From NCBI GenBank assembly GCA_041676265.1, contig JBAYSE010000088.1, forward strand, positions 1 to 6,733: a DNA stretch of 6,733 nt, given 5' to 3'. Origin of the DNA: DUOJ01 sp041676265. Its GTDB lineage: Bacteria; Spirochaetota; Spirochaetia; Sphaerochaetales; Sphaerochaetaceae. The notes beneath the pieces are model-generated. The model worked only from the letters and a program-made list of their open reading frames with translations, was not told the DNA's origin and made no database searches. Shown in pieces: positions 1 through 6,648 of this stretch; the stretch's first letter is position 1, and the number at the start of each line of letters is the position of its first letter. A program made the position numbers and the translations under genes.

Positions 1-1
1 C

Positions 2-967
2 GATGGTGCTTTAAGCGCTTCCCGTGCTGCTTTTATTGGCGGTAGCGCTGCAACCAGCAATACCCTAGCGGCCAAAGTTTTCGATATCCCGGTGGCTGGA
101 ACCATGGCCCACTCTTGGGTAATGAGCTTTGAAAACGAATTGGAAGCCTTCAGAGCTTTTGCTGAGATCTATCCCGATAACACCATCCTCTTGATTGACA
201 CCTACGATACCCTTGGCTCAGGTATCGAAAATGCTATTATCGTGGGGCAAGCGTTGAAAGCTAAAGGCAAGCGCCTTGGAGTACGCCTAGATAGTGGTGA
301 CCTGTCGTACCTGTCACGGGAAATTAGAGATAAATTAGATAAAGCGGGTCTAACGGATGCCCGTATCTACGCCTCTAACGATCTCAACGAAGAGATCATC
401 GAAACGCTAAAGCACGACAACGTCCCCATCGATTCGTGGGGAATCGGGACCCATTTGGTCACCGGTGGTTCTCAGAGCTCCCTCAATGGTGTCTACAAAT
501 TGGCAGCTAGGGAAAGTGAGGATGGCTCTTGGGTGGAGACAATGAAGATTACCAATAGCTTTGAGAAAGCTACCAACCCAGGACGCAAGCAAGTGTGGCG
601 TTTCTTTGATGAGAATGACTCCCCTCTGGCCGACTTAATCACGTTGGAAGATGAGAAAATCTCTTTGGATGAGGACTACCTCTTTTACCACCCTTTCAGT
701 GAAGTCGATTTCTTCACTATGCGAAAGGAGCGTTTTAAGAGTGTCAAACCCCTACTTCAGCTCTGCATGGTAGATGGGAAGCGCGTTTCAGAGAGTCCCC
801 GTGTTAAGGAGGTTCAACAGAGGGCTTTGAAAGGCTTAAGGGCTTTTCACTCAACCTACAAGCGGTTGATGAATCCCCATATCTACAAAGTCTCCCTCTC
901 GAGTGAACTCAAGAGAATGAAAACCCGCTTAGCCTTTGAGGGACTTCAAAAACTCAATAATCGGTAA
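2..967 (+). CDS. pncB: Nicotinate phosphoribosyltransferase, C-terminal part (5' end outside window)
   Basis: This enzyme condenses nicotinate with PRPP to give nicotinate mononucleotide, the entry step of the Preiss-Handler NAD salvage route in the cytoplasm. The frame is open from base 2, so the gene begins upstream; 321 residues are visible of the roughly 480 usual for this longer bacterial subfamily. Visible landmarks are AAFIGGSAATSNTLAAK near residues 10-26, then GTMAHSW (His about 36), which I align with the histidine that is autophosphorylated in this family. GVRLDSGDLS (about 93-102), YASNDLNE and GIGTHLVTGG (about 147-156) belong to the phosphoribosyl-binding barrel. The ATG at 92 is internal, because conserved sequence precedes it. 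The gene ends in TAA and overlaps the convergent amidase gene by 14 bases, so no separate terminator space exists. Identification is firm; start and regulation cannot be seen. Confidence 0.94.
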   Translation, partial: DGALSASRAAFIGGSAATSNTLAAKVFDIPVAGTMAHSWVMSFENELEAFRAFAEIYPDNTILLIDTYDTLGSGIENAIIVGQALKAKGKRLGVRLDSGDLSYLSREIRDKLDKAGLTDARIYASNDLNEEIIETLKHDNVPIDSWGIGTHLVTGGSQSSLNGVYKLAARESEDGSWVETMKITNSFEKATNPGRKQVWRFFDENDSPLADLITLEDEKISLDEDYLFYHPFSEVDFFTMRKERFKSVKPLLQLCMVDGKRVSESPRVKEVQQRALKGLRAFHSTYKRLMNPHIYKVSLSSELKRMKTRLAFEGLQKLNNR

Positions 968-1679
968 TATAAGCGAGGATACCGGCACCAATAGCGTGGG
1001 CCATCTTCGTTTGCCACCACGGTTGCGCCATCAGGCTCTCTTCAGCGACATTACTAATGAAAGCAACCTCGACTAGCACTGCGGGGTTTAGGCTATTGTT
1101 CAACACCCAGATGTCTTGCTCTTTCACTCCCCGATTTTTGGCCGCCGGAAATGCTTGTGTGAGGGCATTATTAATACTGTTTGCCAAAAGGAGATTTTGG
1201 CGGTTTAAGGCCTTGTTAAGGGTCGCGCCACTCTCAGTGGCAAAGCGGAGCATCTGCCAATCGGCACTATTCGCATTTAGAAAGTTAACCCAATGGCTGC
1301 TTTTTTTGATGAGAAGCTCATAACCACTGGCTTCTTCCGATGGAGAGGAGTTGGCATGTATCGAGATAAATAAGAGCGACTTGCCTGCGCCCGGGTTGGT
1401 AGTCTGGGCAATTTGTGAGCGCTCTTCAAGGGAGAGATAACTGTCGTCATCGCGGGTGAGGGTAACACTTAAGGAGCTTTGCGCCTCCAAATATTTGGCC
1501 AGTTGGAGGGCAATATTGAGAGTTACCTCTTTTTCACAGAGGGTCTGCCCAATGGCCCCCGGGTCTCCCCCTCCATGACCGGCATCAATTACCACCGTGC
1601 TGACGGGTAAATTAAAGGTTGACACAGCCACAAGTGGCCCCATAACAGCTAACCAGAGGAGAAATAACCACTTTTTCAT
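954..1679 (-). CDS. Secreted N-acetylmuramoyl-L-alanine amidase (Amidase_3 family)
   Basis: This is a zinc amidase that cuts the bond between N-acetylmuramic acid and L-alanine in peptidoglycan, acting outside the cytoplasmic membrane. The 241-residue protein begins MKKWLFLLWLAV, a basic end plus a hydrophobic stretch to about residue 20, which is a signal peptide or uncleaved anchor. The catalytic domain fills the rest: IDAGHGGGDPGA with zinc ligand His35, CEKE with Glu49, ISIHANSS with His108, and VLVEVAFISN with catalytic Glu204, all intact. There is no added peptidoglycan-binding domain (no LysM, SPOR or AMIN), so it is a minimal single-domain enzyme. I chose the ATG at 1679 because it overlaps the upstream stop as ATGA and has GGAAGA just upstream. 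A GTG at 1691 would add four residues but has no spaced ribosome binding site. It is last in the proA-proB set. A role in cell separation or wall turnover is inferred. Confidence 0.93.
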   Translation of the reverse strand: MKKWLFLLWLAVMGPLVAVSTFNLPVSTVVIDAGHGGGDPGAIGQTLCEKEVTLNIALQLAKYLEAQSSLSVTLTRDDDSYLSLEERSQIAQTTNPGAGKSLLFISIHANSSPSEEASGYELLIKKSSHWVNFLNANSADWQMLRFATESGATLNKALNRQNLLLANSINNALTQAFPAAKNRGVKEQDIWVLNNSLNPAVLVEVAFISNVAEESLMAQPWWQTKMAHAIGAGILAYITDY

Positions 1680-2575
1680 GAAATCTTCCACTCTTCAGTT
1701 AATTGGTAGAAATCTGTTTTATAAAGAGAAAGGCGCCGCCGCATCTCTTCTTGCAGATGATTATCTTGGTAGCGGCGTACTTTCCTAAGGTAGTTTTTCC
1801 CTTTTATCTGGCGCACTCCTAGTGCTCTGGTGTGGACTCTTTTAATGCCTACAGCCGCGCTTCGGTCTTCAATTACGAACTGGCGCTCAAAAAACGAGGC
1901 TTGCAGGGTGGGGCTGTTGTAGATTGGGTAACCGTAGAGCCAAGAGCGCAAACCAAAGTCTAACGTTTGCCAGTAATCACTCTCAATGGCTTCATCAAAA
2001 CCCCTGAGACGTTGAAAAAGGGCTCGCCCGTACAACCCAAGGCCTAAGAAGGGGTAAAGCGTTGGCTCTAAAGCCCCTTTGGGAATAAAAGAGACCGGGT
2101 CAATAAGATGCTCTCTAGCCAAAGGGGTTTGGATGGTGGGGATCGGCTCGCCTAGTCTATTGGAGAGCAGTGGAGTTATCACCGAAGGTTTCTCACTCTG
2201 TTCTAAGTATTTGAGGGCCTCTTCTAGCTCATAATTAGAGTGGCGCAAATCGCTACGGGTCAGGTAAAAATAGGTTGAGTAGCATTCGTTAGCCACTACA
2301 TTAGCCATTGCCCCAATAGTCGCCGGAAGGGCAAAGACAATAAAAGTCACCGAGGGGAAACGCTCTGTGAGCTCGCCAATATTGCCCTGTTCCTCATCCA
2401 TTAAAACATGCAAAGGCCATCGACTCAACTCTGCAAGGTGCTCAACGGAACGCGCTAAAGCCTCCCCTTTCTCTTGGGCGACCATGGCAACAGAGAGTAA
2501 TTGCTCCCGATGGAGCAGACTAATGCGTTTACCGATATCTTGCTTACGGTGAAAAAGGCGATAACTACTACTCAT
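1676..2575 (-). CDS. Uncharacterised protein with a glycosyltransferase family 2-like C-terminal half
   Basis: This 299-residue protein has no signal peptide or clear membrane helix, so it is probably cytoplasmic. I cannot name it. The best clue is residues 176-226: GLGLYGRALFQRLRGFDE, then an acidic SDYWQTLDFGLRSWLYGYPI. This follows the GT-A fold pattern seen in family 2 transferases (a basic residue, GGFDE, an acidic residue, then LR and a G-hydrophobic turn). Where the nucleotide-sugar and metal site (DxD) would be expected, near residues 102-112, the protein has YFYLTRSDLRHSN, with one Asp and no DxD. The N-terminus also lacks the usual opening strand of a GT2. The C-terminal 60 residues are rich in Arg and Lys. 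It may be a divergent transferase or an inactive relative. The start overlaps the end of proB by 8 bases, no good ribosome binding site precedes it, and its stop overlaps the amidase start, so coupling is likely. The gene is real; the function is weakly supported. Confidence 0.7.
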   Translation of the reverse strand: MSSSYRLFHRKQDIGKRISLLHREQLLSVAMVAQEKGEALARSVEHLAELSRWPLHVLMDEEQGNIGELTERFPSVTFIVFALPATIGAMANVVANECYSTYFYLTRSDLRHSNYELEEALKYLEQSEKPSVITPLLSNRLGEPIPTIQTPLAREHLIDPVSFIPKGALEPTLYPFLGLGLYGRALFQRLRGFDEAIESDYWQTLDFGLRSWLYGYPIYNSPTLQASFFERQFVIEDRSAAVGIKRVHTRALGVRQIKGKNYLRKVRRYQDNHLQEEMRRRLSLYKTDFYQLTEEWKIS

Positions 2576-3674
2576 TGTCTAAAAATACTATATCTTCAGG
2601 CCTGAAAAGTACATCACTTTTTCCCTTTCTCACATTTTTAGGGATATCGCGGCCTTGATGCCCTGCCATTTTCAAGATTTCGGTACTGTTGTAATAGGGT
2701 ACTGCTTTAGCTATCTTATTAATCATCACCACATCTCCCGCATGAAACACCCCTTCAACGGCAACAACACCCGAAGGGAGGAGACTTTTGTGGCCTCTGA
2801 GGGCTGCCACGGCGCCGTCATCAATCCAAATCGTCCCTTCCGCAGCGGTGTTTAGTATCCACCTCTCCCTCTGTTTCAACCCCTCTTCAGGGTGGAAATA
2901 GGTCCCTAATGGCTCTCCTGCATGAATCCGACAGAGAACACCCTCTTCAAAGCCACTAGCGATAACAGTTGCACATCCGGCGAAGGCCGCTATTTTAGCC
3001 GCCAAAAGTTTAGTGCGCATCCCCCCGGTAGAGAAACTGGTAGTAGTGTCTCCCCCGAAGCTTAGAATAGTCTCATCGATTTTTTTAACCTCGTTCAAAA
3101 GTTTTGCGTCAGGGAAAACACGGGGATCTTTGTCATATAATCCGGCTATGTCGGTCAAGATTATTAAAAGGTCAGCGTCAATTTTGCTCGCCACAAAAGC
3201 ACTTAGACGGTCGTTATCGCCAAAAGCGGTCCCTATTTCGGCAATACTGACCACATCATTTTCGTTAATAATGGGGACAACACCCAAAGCTAGAAGGGTG
3301 TCTATCGAATTTTTCAAGTTGACGAAAGTTTTACGCTGATTCATATCACTACGCGTAAGGAGGATTTGGGAACAAATTACAGCGTGGTTCTTAAAAGCTA
3401 AGCGATAGTGGCTCATCAAGAGGGGTTGCCCGATTGAGGCACAAGCCTGGCGCAGGGCAATTTGACGCACTTTGGCGTTCCGATTGAGCTCTTTAGCCCC
3501 CAATCCTATCGCTCCAGAGGAGACTAAGAGGACTTGAACACCTCTTTGTCGCAATGTAACGATGTCTTGCACTACCCGCGCAATCCGCGCCGCATCGACA
3601 CCATTACCGCCCGAAAGGAGGTTGGTGCCCACTTTGACCACTACACGATGTGCTTTTGAAAAATTGCGTTCCAT
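2568..3674 (-). CDS. proB: Glutamate 5-kinase with C-terminal PUA domain
   Basis: ProB phosphorylates the gamma-carboxyl of glutamate with ATP, the first and usually feedback-controlled step of proline synthesis. The 368-residue length matches the E. coli enzyme (367), including the PUA domain. The kinase domain runs to about 250: VVKVGTNLLSGG with Lys14, LVSSGAIGLG (50-59), LLTRSDMNQR (105-114), IINENDVV (135-142), FGDNDRLSAF (151-160), LTDIAGLYDKDP (173-184) and FSTGGMRTK (214-222). Asp110 aligns with E. coli Asp107, whose change relieves proline inhibition, so feedback control is probably kept (inference). The PUA domain spans about 270-360. Its ATG shares one base with the proA stop (TAATG), and GAAGGG lies about five bases upstream. 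The kinase-reductase pair is in the order proA then proB, the reverse of E. coli. The gene ends in two consecutive in-frame TAG codons. No proC is present in the window. Confidence 0.97.
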   Translation of the reverse strand: MERNFSKAHRVVVKVGTNLLSGGNGVDAARIARVVQDIVTLRQRGVQVLLVSSGAIGLGAKELNRNAKVRQIALRQACASIGQPLLMSHYRLAFKNHAVICSQILLTRSDMNQRKTFVNLKNSIDTLLALGVVPIINENDVVSIAEIGTAFGDNDRLSAFVASKIDADLLIILTDIAGLYDKDPRVFPDAKLLNEVKKIDETILSFGGDTTTSFSTGGMRTKLLAAKIAAFAGCATVIASGFEEGVLCRIHAGEPLGTYFHPEEGLKQRERWILNTAAEGTIWIDDGAVAALRGHKSLLPSGVVAVEGVFHAGDVVMINKIAKAVPYYNSTEILKMAGHQGRDIPKNVRKGKSDVLFRPEDIVFLDNE

Positions 3675-4981
3675 TACTGCCCTTCACTCCACAGTTCAGA
3701 TTTATCGAGGGGTAGATCAATGTGGTTAAAGGAAACATTGCCTACCGTATGTCCCTGACCGGCTAAAAGCCATTTAGAGGTAACCAAGCCATTTAATCCC
3801 ACCGGGCCACGCGCATGGATTCTCTGGGTTCCTATCCCCACCTCGGCCCCAAGCCCATAGCGGAAACCATCGGCGAACCGCGTTGAGCAATTCCAAAAGA
3901 CATCCGCTGAATCGACTTCTCGCAAAAACCTTTTGGCAGTAGCTTCATTCGAGGAAATTATAGCATCGGTGTGGTGCGAGCCGTAACGGGTTATGTGATC
4001 GACGGCTTCTTGGTAAGAATCAACAATTTTTATGGCAAGAATGTAGTCTAAGAATTCTGTTTCAAAGTCCTCTTCCACCGCGACTTTACACTCAATAATT
4101 TTGCCCACCCGATCCTCCCCCCGTATTTCTACCGAGTAGGGAGCCAAAGCCTCTTTGAGGCGTGGCAAGAACTCCTGTGCTATGTTCTTATGGACAAGGA
4201 GGGTCTCTACAGCATTACAGACAGCGGGATACTGACACTTAGCATCGACGGTGACTTTCAGGGCTAACTCTAAGTCGTACTCCTCATCAACATAGATAGC
4301 ACACAACCCATCGGCATGCCCCAAAACCGGGATTTTAGTATTGTCCATAATATAGCGGACAAACACATTACTCCCACGGGGAATGAGGAGGTCGATAACA
4401 TCATCGAGTTTTAAGATTGTCTGCACATCCTCGCGGCTCTCCATATGCACTATCCAACCACTGCCGGCACTAAAATCTTGGAGTGCTTGGCGAATTATTT
4501 CAACTAAAACAGCATTACTTTCACGCGCCTCACTACCCCCTTTAAGGACTATGCCATTACCACTTTTCAGACAGAGGGCAATGATTTGGATGAGCGCATC
4601 GGGGCGGCTTTCAAAGATCATCCCGATAACCCCAATAGGGACGGCTACCCGTTCTAAAAGGAGGCCTTCGGCTAAAAGGCGGCGCTCTTGGACTTTGCCG
4701 ACCGGGTCAGGCAATGAGGCTACCTGGGTAATCCCTTCACAGGCATCTTGCAGTTTATCTTCATCAAAAAGGAGCCTTTTTTGTAAAACCGGGGACAAAT
4801 TTTCACTCTTCGCCCTCTTTAGGTCCTTTTGGTTGGCTCTGAATATTTTAGAGGCTTCCGCTTGTAAGGTTTCACTAATGGTTAATAGCATCTTATTGCG
4901 CTCTTGAAGCGAGAGGGTCGCCAGTCTCCTCTGAGCATTTTTCAGCGCATAGACTTGTGCTTTAAATTTTGCATTATCCAT
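3674..4981 (-). CDS. proA: Gamma-glutamyl phosphate reductase (glutamate-5-semialdehyde dehydrogenase)
   Basis: ProA reduces gamma-glutamyl phosphate with NADPH to glutamate-5-semialdehyde, which cyclises towards proline. It is a member of the aldehyde dehydrogenase superfamily and is thought to channel its unstable substrate from ProB. The protein has 435 residues. Visible motifs are PIGVIGMIFESRPD (115-128), GNGIVLKGGSEA (141-152) of the cofactor site, LIPRGSN (199-205), and PAVCNAVETLLVH (252-264) with the catalytic Cys255. The C-terminal RFADGFRYGLGAEVGIGT (368-385) is followed by HARGPVGLNGL. The last 20 or so residues (about 412-435) extend beyond the usual end of the E. coli protein (417). 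The ATG at 4981 has a strong AGGGGGAG site on the minus strand just before it and is the first gene of the four-gene set. All key residues are present, so it should be active. Confidence 0.98.
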   Translation of the reverse strand: MDNAKFKAQVYALKNAQRRLATLSLQERNKMLLTISETLQAEASKIFRANQKDLKRAKSENLSPVLQKRLLFDEDKLQDACEGITQVASLPDPVGKVQERRLLAEGLLLERVAVPIGVIGMIFESRPDALIQIIALCLKSGNGIVLKGGSEARESNAVLVEIIRQALQDFSAGSGWIVHMESREDVQTILKLDDVIDLLIPRGSNVFVRYIMDNTKIPVLGHADGLCAIYVDEEYDLELALKVTVDAKCQYPAVCNAVETLLVHKNIAQEFLPRLKEALAPYSVEIRGEDRVGKIIECKVAVEEDFETEFLDYILAIKIVDSYQEAVDHITRYGSHHTDAIISSNEATAKRFLREVDSADVFWNCSTRFADGFRYGLGAEVGIGTQRIHARGPVGLNGLVTSKWLLAGQGHTVGNVSFNHIDLPLDKSELWSEGQ

Positions 4982-4984
4982 ACT

Positions 4985-4992
4985 CTCCCCCT
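4985..4992 (-). promoter_or_regulatory. Ribosome binding site of proA
   Basis: On the minus strand the sequence AGGGGGAG ends three bases before the proA ATG, and the AGGGGG core is five bases away. This fixes the start of proA, and it is the strongest site in the minus-strand set. The downstream genes rely on weaker sites and overlapping stops. Confidence 0.7.
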
Positions 4993-5008
4993 AGCTGTTA
5001 ATATCATC

Positions 5009-5037
5009 AGATTACTGGGAAACGGAAAGTGAATCAA
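5009..5037 (-). promoter_or_regulatory. Candidate sigma-70 type promoter for the proA operon
   Basis: On the minus strand TTGATT (5037-5032) and TAATCT (5014-5009) are 17 bases apart and match the -35 and -10 consensus at four and three positions. An alternative pair, TTTCCG with GATATT, lies slightly nearer the gene with the same spacing. Either would give a leader of a few tens of bases. The intergenic region must hold a promoter, but which pair is used is uncertain. Confidence 0.35.
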
Positions 5038-5060
5038 GTCGATGCCCAAATAGTTCCGTT
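5021..5060. repeat. Imperfectly extended inverted repeat, AACGGAA / TTCCGTT, between divergent genes
   Basis: AACGGAA at 5021-5027 and TTCCGTT at 5054-5060 are perfect 7-base inverted arms separated by 26 bases. They lie between the divergent proA and binding-protein genes. The left arm overlaps the candidate proA promoter and the right arm sits at the -35 position of the candidate plus-strand promoter. The spacing is too large for a strong RNA hairpin terminator and there is no T run after it. A dimeric regulator touching both promoters is possible, but two short arms may also be chance. Confidence 0.3.
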
Positions 5061-5079
5061 GTGTTTTCAAAAATATAAT
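5051..5079 (+). promoter_or_regulatory. Candidate promoter for the ABC importer genes
   Basis: A perfect TATAAT lies at 5074-5079, 45 bases before the binding-protein start. At 17 bases upstream the -35 region reads TAGTTC, a poor match to TTGACA, so an activator or another upstream contact may be needed. Transcription would begin near 5086, giving a leader of about 38 bases, too short for a riboswitch. Confidence 0.5.
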
Positions 5080-5109
5080 GGTAAACTTCCCCTTGAACTT
5101 GTCATTATT

Positions 5110-5117
5110 AAGGAGGT
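5110..5117 (+). promoter_or_regulatory. Ribosome binding site of the binding-protein gene
   Basis: AAGGAGGT is a full complement to the 16S rRNA tail and the AGGAGG core is seven bases before the ATG at 5124. It fixes that start. Confidence 0.85.
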
Positions 5118-5123
5118 TACCCC

Positions 5124-6233
5124 ATGATTTTTAGAAGGGTAAATAGAGTCTCATTAGTTTTGATTGTGCTCCTGTGCGTCACTTTCGCGCTAGGGGCCCA
5201 ACCACTTCAAGAACAAAAAGTACCCACTTCAGAACACACAGCGATTGATGCTTTAAATCGGCGTGTCACGGTGAATGGTCCTCTTGAGAGGATTTTGATT
5301 GCCGGAAGGGCGGCTGTAATGCCGGCCGATGCCCTTTTTATGTTCCCTTTAGTCGCTAATATTGAGGTCATTTTGGCCAAAACCGACCAAGGATTAGGCG
5401 ATTTCTTCCCCCTGTTACGACAAGAGTACGCCACAAAGGGACGCTTGGGACAACAAATTGGAGTGGAAGAGATTCTCGCCTACAACCCCTCCTTAATCAT
5501 TACCAAGCGTAATAACTACGACTCGGTGGTTAAACTTCTGGAACCTTTTAACGTGCCCGTCTTTGTGATGGATTTAGAGACTTCTGATGCGTGGAAAGAG
5601 GAGATTGTGGAACTGGGAAAACTTTTAGGAGATGAGAAGACCCCCCAGAAGATTATCAAACTCTTCAACCAAAGGGAGGCCCAAGTTGCCCAAAAAATTG
5701 GCTCTTTAAAAACTGAGGAGAGACCTAAAACCCTCGTTTTACAGACAGCTTTGAGCGATGGGGTGGCCGCCTTCAGCGTAGCCCCCAACAATTGGATTCA
5801 AACCTTTCTGGTTGAAAAGAGTGGTGGAAATCCGGTTTGGCTCGAGTCCAATGTTACCTCTAACACTTGGCGCAAGGTCTCTTTCGAACAGATTGCCAGC
5901 TGGGACCCTGATGAGATAATTTTGGTCAATTACTCCACCCCTGCCGATGAGTTTATCGAAGCCATCAGAGAAAGCCCCCAGTGGCAGCAGTTAAAAGCTG
6001 CCATTAATGGCAAAATTTATACGGCACCGGCCGATTTAATGAGTTACTTCCAAGCAGACAGTCGCTGGATATTGGCTCTGCAGTGGCTCAGTGCTAAACT
6101 ACACCCAAATTTGTTTAGTGAAGTAGAGATCGAAGCTGAAATTTACTCTTTCTACCGCGATTTTTACAATATAGAGGATGAACAGACTCTTTCACTCATC
6201 GTTGATGCTTACAGGAGGAGGAGTAACTATTAA
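5124..6233 (+). CDS. ABC importer periplasmic substrate-binding protein (FecB/BtuF/FhuD type, Peripla_BP_2)
   Basis: This exported protein captures a metal complex or cofactor outside the cytoplasmic membrane and hands it to the permease encoded next. The 369-residue protein starts MIFRRVNRVS, then a hydrophobic stretch (10-23) ending ALGA, a plausible signal peptidase I site after residue 25. Cys18 lies inside the hydrophobic core after Leu17 and is not a lipobox, so it is probably soluble in the periplasm. The mature part has the two-lobe pattern of the family: ALNRRVTVNGPLERILIAG (43-61), DQGLGDFFPLL (88-98), GVEEILAYNPSLIITKR (113-129), a linking helix at about 155-195, and FEQIASWDPDEIILVNY (254-270). 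Such clusters carry iron-siderophore, haem or cobalamin uptake, and the sequence does not decide between them. It has its own promoter region and strong ribosome binding site. Its end overlaps the permease frame. Confidence 0.92.
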   Translation: MIFRRVNRVSLVLIVLLCVTFALGAQPLQEQKVPTSEHTAIDALNRRVTVNGPLERILIAGRAAVMPADALFMFPLVANIEVILAKTDQGLGDFFPLLRQEYATKGRLGQQIGVEEILAYNPSLIITKRNNYDSVVKLLEPFNVPVFVMDLETSDAWKEEIVELGKLLGDEKTPQKIIKLFNQREAQVAQKIGSLKTEERPKTLVLQTALSDGVAAFSVAPNNWIQTFLVEKSGGNPVWLESNVTSNTWRKVSFEQIASWDPDEIILVNYSTPADEFIEAIRESPQWQQLKAAINGKIYTAPADLMSYFQADSRWILALQWLSAKLHPNLFSEVEIEAEIYSFYRDFYNIEDEQTLSLIVDAYRRRSNY

Positions 6234-6648
6234 ACCCCGTACCCGGCTGATTATTCTAGTGTTCCTTTTGCTACTGCTTACCCTATTGGCCCTCTGTCTG
6301 GGGCGCTACCCCAAGGCCGGCTTTAACAATCCGTTGCGATTGCTACAAGATGAGTTGTTAGCACAAGTGGTTTGGAATGTACGTCTCCCCAGGATTTTAT
6401 TGGCTATTACCGGGGGAGCGACACTGGCTATGGCCGGATTTGTCTTTCAAATGCTCTTTAACAACCCACTAGTCGAGCCGGGCTTTCTAGGTGTCTCCCA
6501 AGGAGCGGCCTTTGGGGCAGCCATGGCTATTACCATTGTGGGCTCCTCTTTCTTATTAGTGCAGCTCAGTGCAACATTTTTTGGCTTATTAGCACTGATT
6601 GCCTCCTACTACCTGGCCCGCAAATTTAGTTACGGGGGGAGGGTCTAG
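6178..6648 (+). CDS. FecCD/BtuC-type ABC importer permease, N-terminal part ending at an in-frame TAG
   Basis: This is the membrane subunit of the importer, expected to pair with the upstream binding protein and an ATPase encoded to the right. From the ATG at 6178, 156 residues precede a TAG. A first helix lies at about 24-41. The family signature follows: WNVRLPRILLAITGGATLA (66-84), then FQMLFNNPLVEPGFLGVSQG (90-109). Further helices lie at about 107-124 and 126-147. A full protein of this family has about 330 residues and ten helices, so this part cannot work alone. The frame resumes with typical sequence directly after the TAG. The start is unclear: ATG 6178 overlaps the previous gene by 56 bases and has only an adjacent GAGG, while ATG 6205 has no site. 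The strong AGGAGGAGGA at 6213-6222 points to the ATT at 6229. Family is certain; integrity is doubtful. Confidence 0.85.
   Translation: MNRLFHSSLMLTGGGVTIKPRTRLIILVFLLLLLTLLALCLGRYPKAGFNNPLRLLQDELLAQVVWNVRLPRILLAITGGATLAMAGFVFQMLFNNPLVEPGFLGVSQGAAFGAAMAITIVGSSFLLVQLSATFFGLLALIASYYLARKFSYGGRV
6213..6222 (+). promoter_or_regulatory. Strong ribosome binding site lying inside the permease reading frame
   Basis: AGGAGGAGGA sits at the end of the binding-protein gene, where it also encodes arginines. It is six bases before an ATT (6229-6231) in the permease frame, and that ATT shares one base with the binding-protein stop TAA (ATTAA). No ATG, GTG or TTG in the permease frame lies at a working distance downstream. 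If used, the permease would begin IKPRTRLIILV (Met in place of Ile), which looks like a natural N-terminus for this family. Confidence 0.5.
6646..6648 (+). other. In-frame TAG interrupting the permease gene
   Basis: The TAG falls between YGGRV and RLVLSGIAVGAFFS with no change of frame, so a single base substitution would explain it. CAG, GAG, AAG, TGG, TAC, TAT, TCG and TTG are all one step away. It lies in the cytoplasmic loop before a membrane helix. Confidence 0.8.

Noticed and set aside
805..813. Perfect ribosome-binding-like AAGGAGGT inside pncB
   Set aside because: No ATG, GTG or TTG follows at a working distance that opens a meaningful frame, and the bases encode ordinary residues of the enzyme.
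1679..1691. GTG at 1691 as amidase start
   Set aside because: The GAAGA before it is directly adjacent with no spacing, whereas the ATG at 1679 has a spaced site, an ATGA overlap and a typical MKKW signal-peptide start.
4383..4907. Open frame of 174 codons on the plus strand opposite proA
   Set aside because: It is rich in Ser, Arg and Leu with no recognisable domain and lies wholly antisense to the well-supported proA, so it is a shadow of proA codon bias. The same holds for the smaller opposing frames over proB, the amidase and the binding protein.
5074..5109. Possible Fur box near the importer promoter (TATAAT and TCATTATT)
   Set aside because: Only scattered half-matches to the 19-base consensus are present, without the symmetric arrangement, so iron control cannot be claimed from sequence.
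5080..5121. GGTAA / TTACC pairing that could mask the binding-protein ribosome binding site
   Set aside because: Only five pairs over a loop of 32 bases; too weak to count as a regulatory structure. The leader is also too short for a cobalamin or other riboswitch.
6634..6643. G-rich run GGGGGGAGGG before the permease TAG as a slippage or restart site
   Set aside because: The frame is unchanged across it, so slippage is not needed, and no usable start codon follows at ribosome-binding distance.
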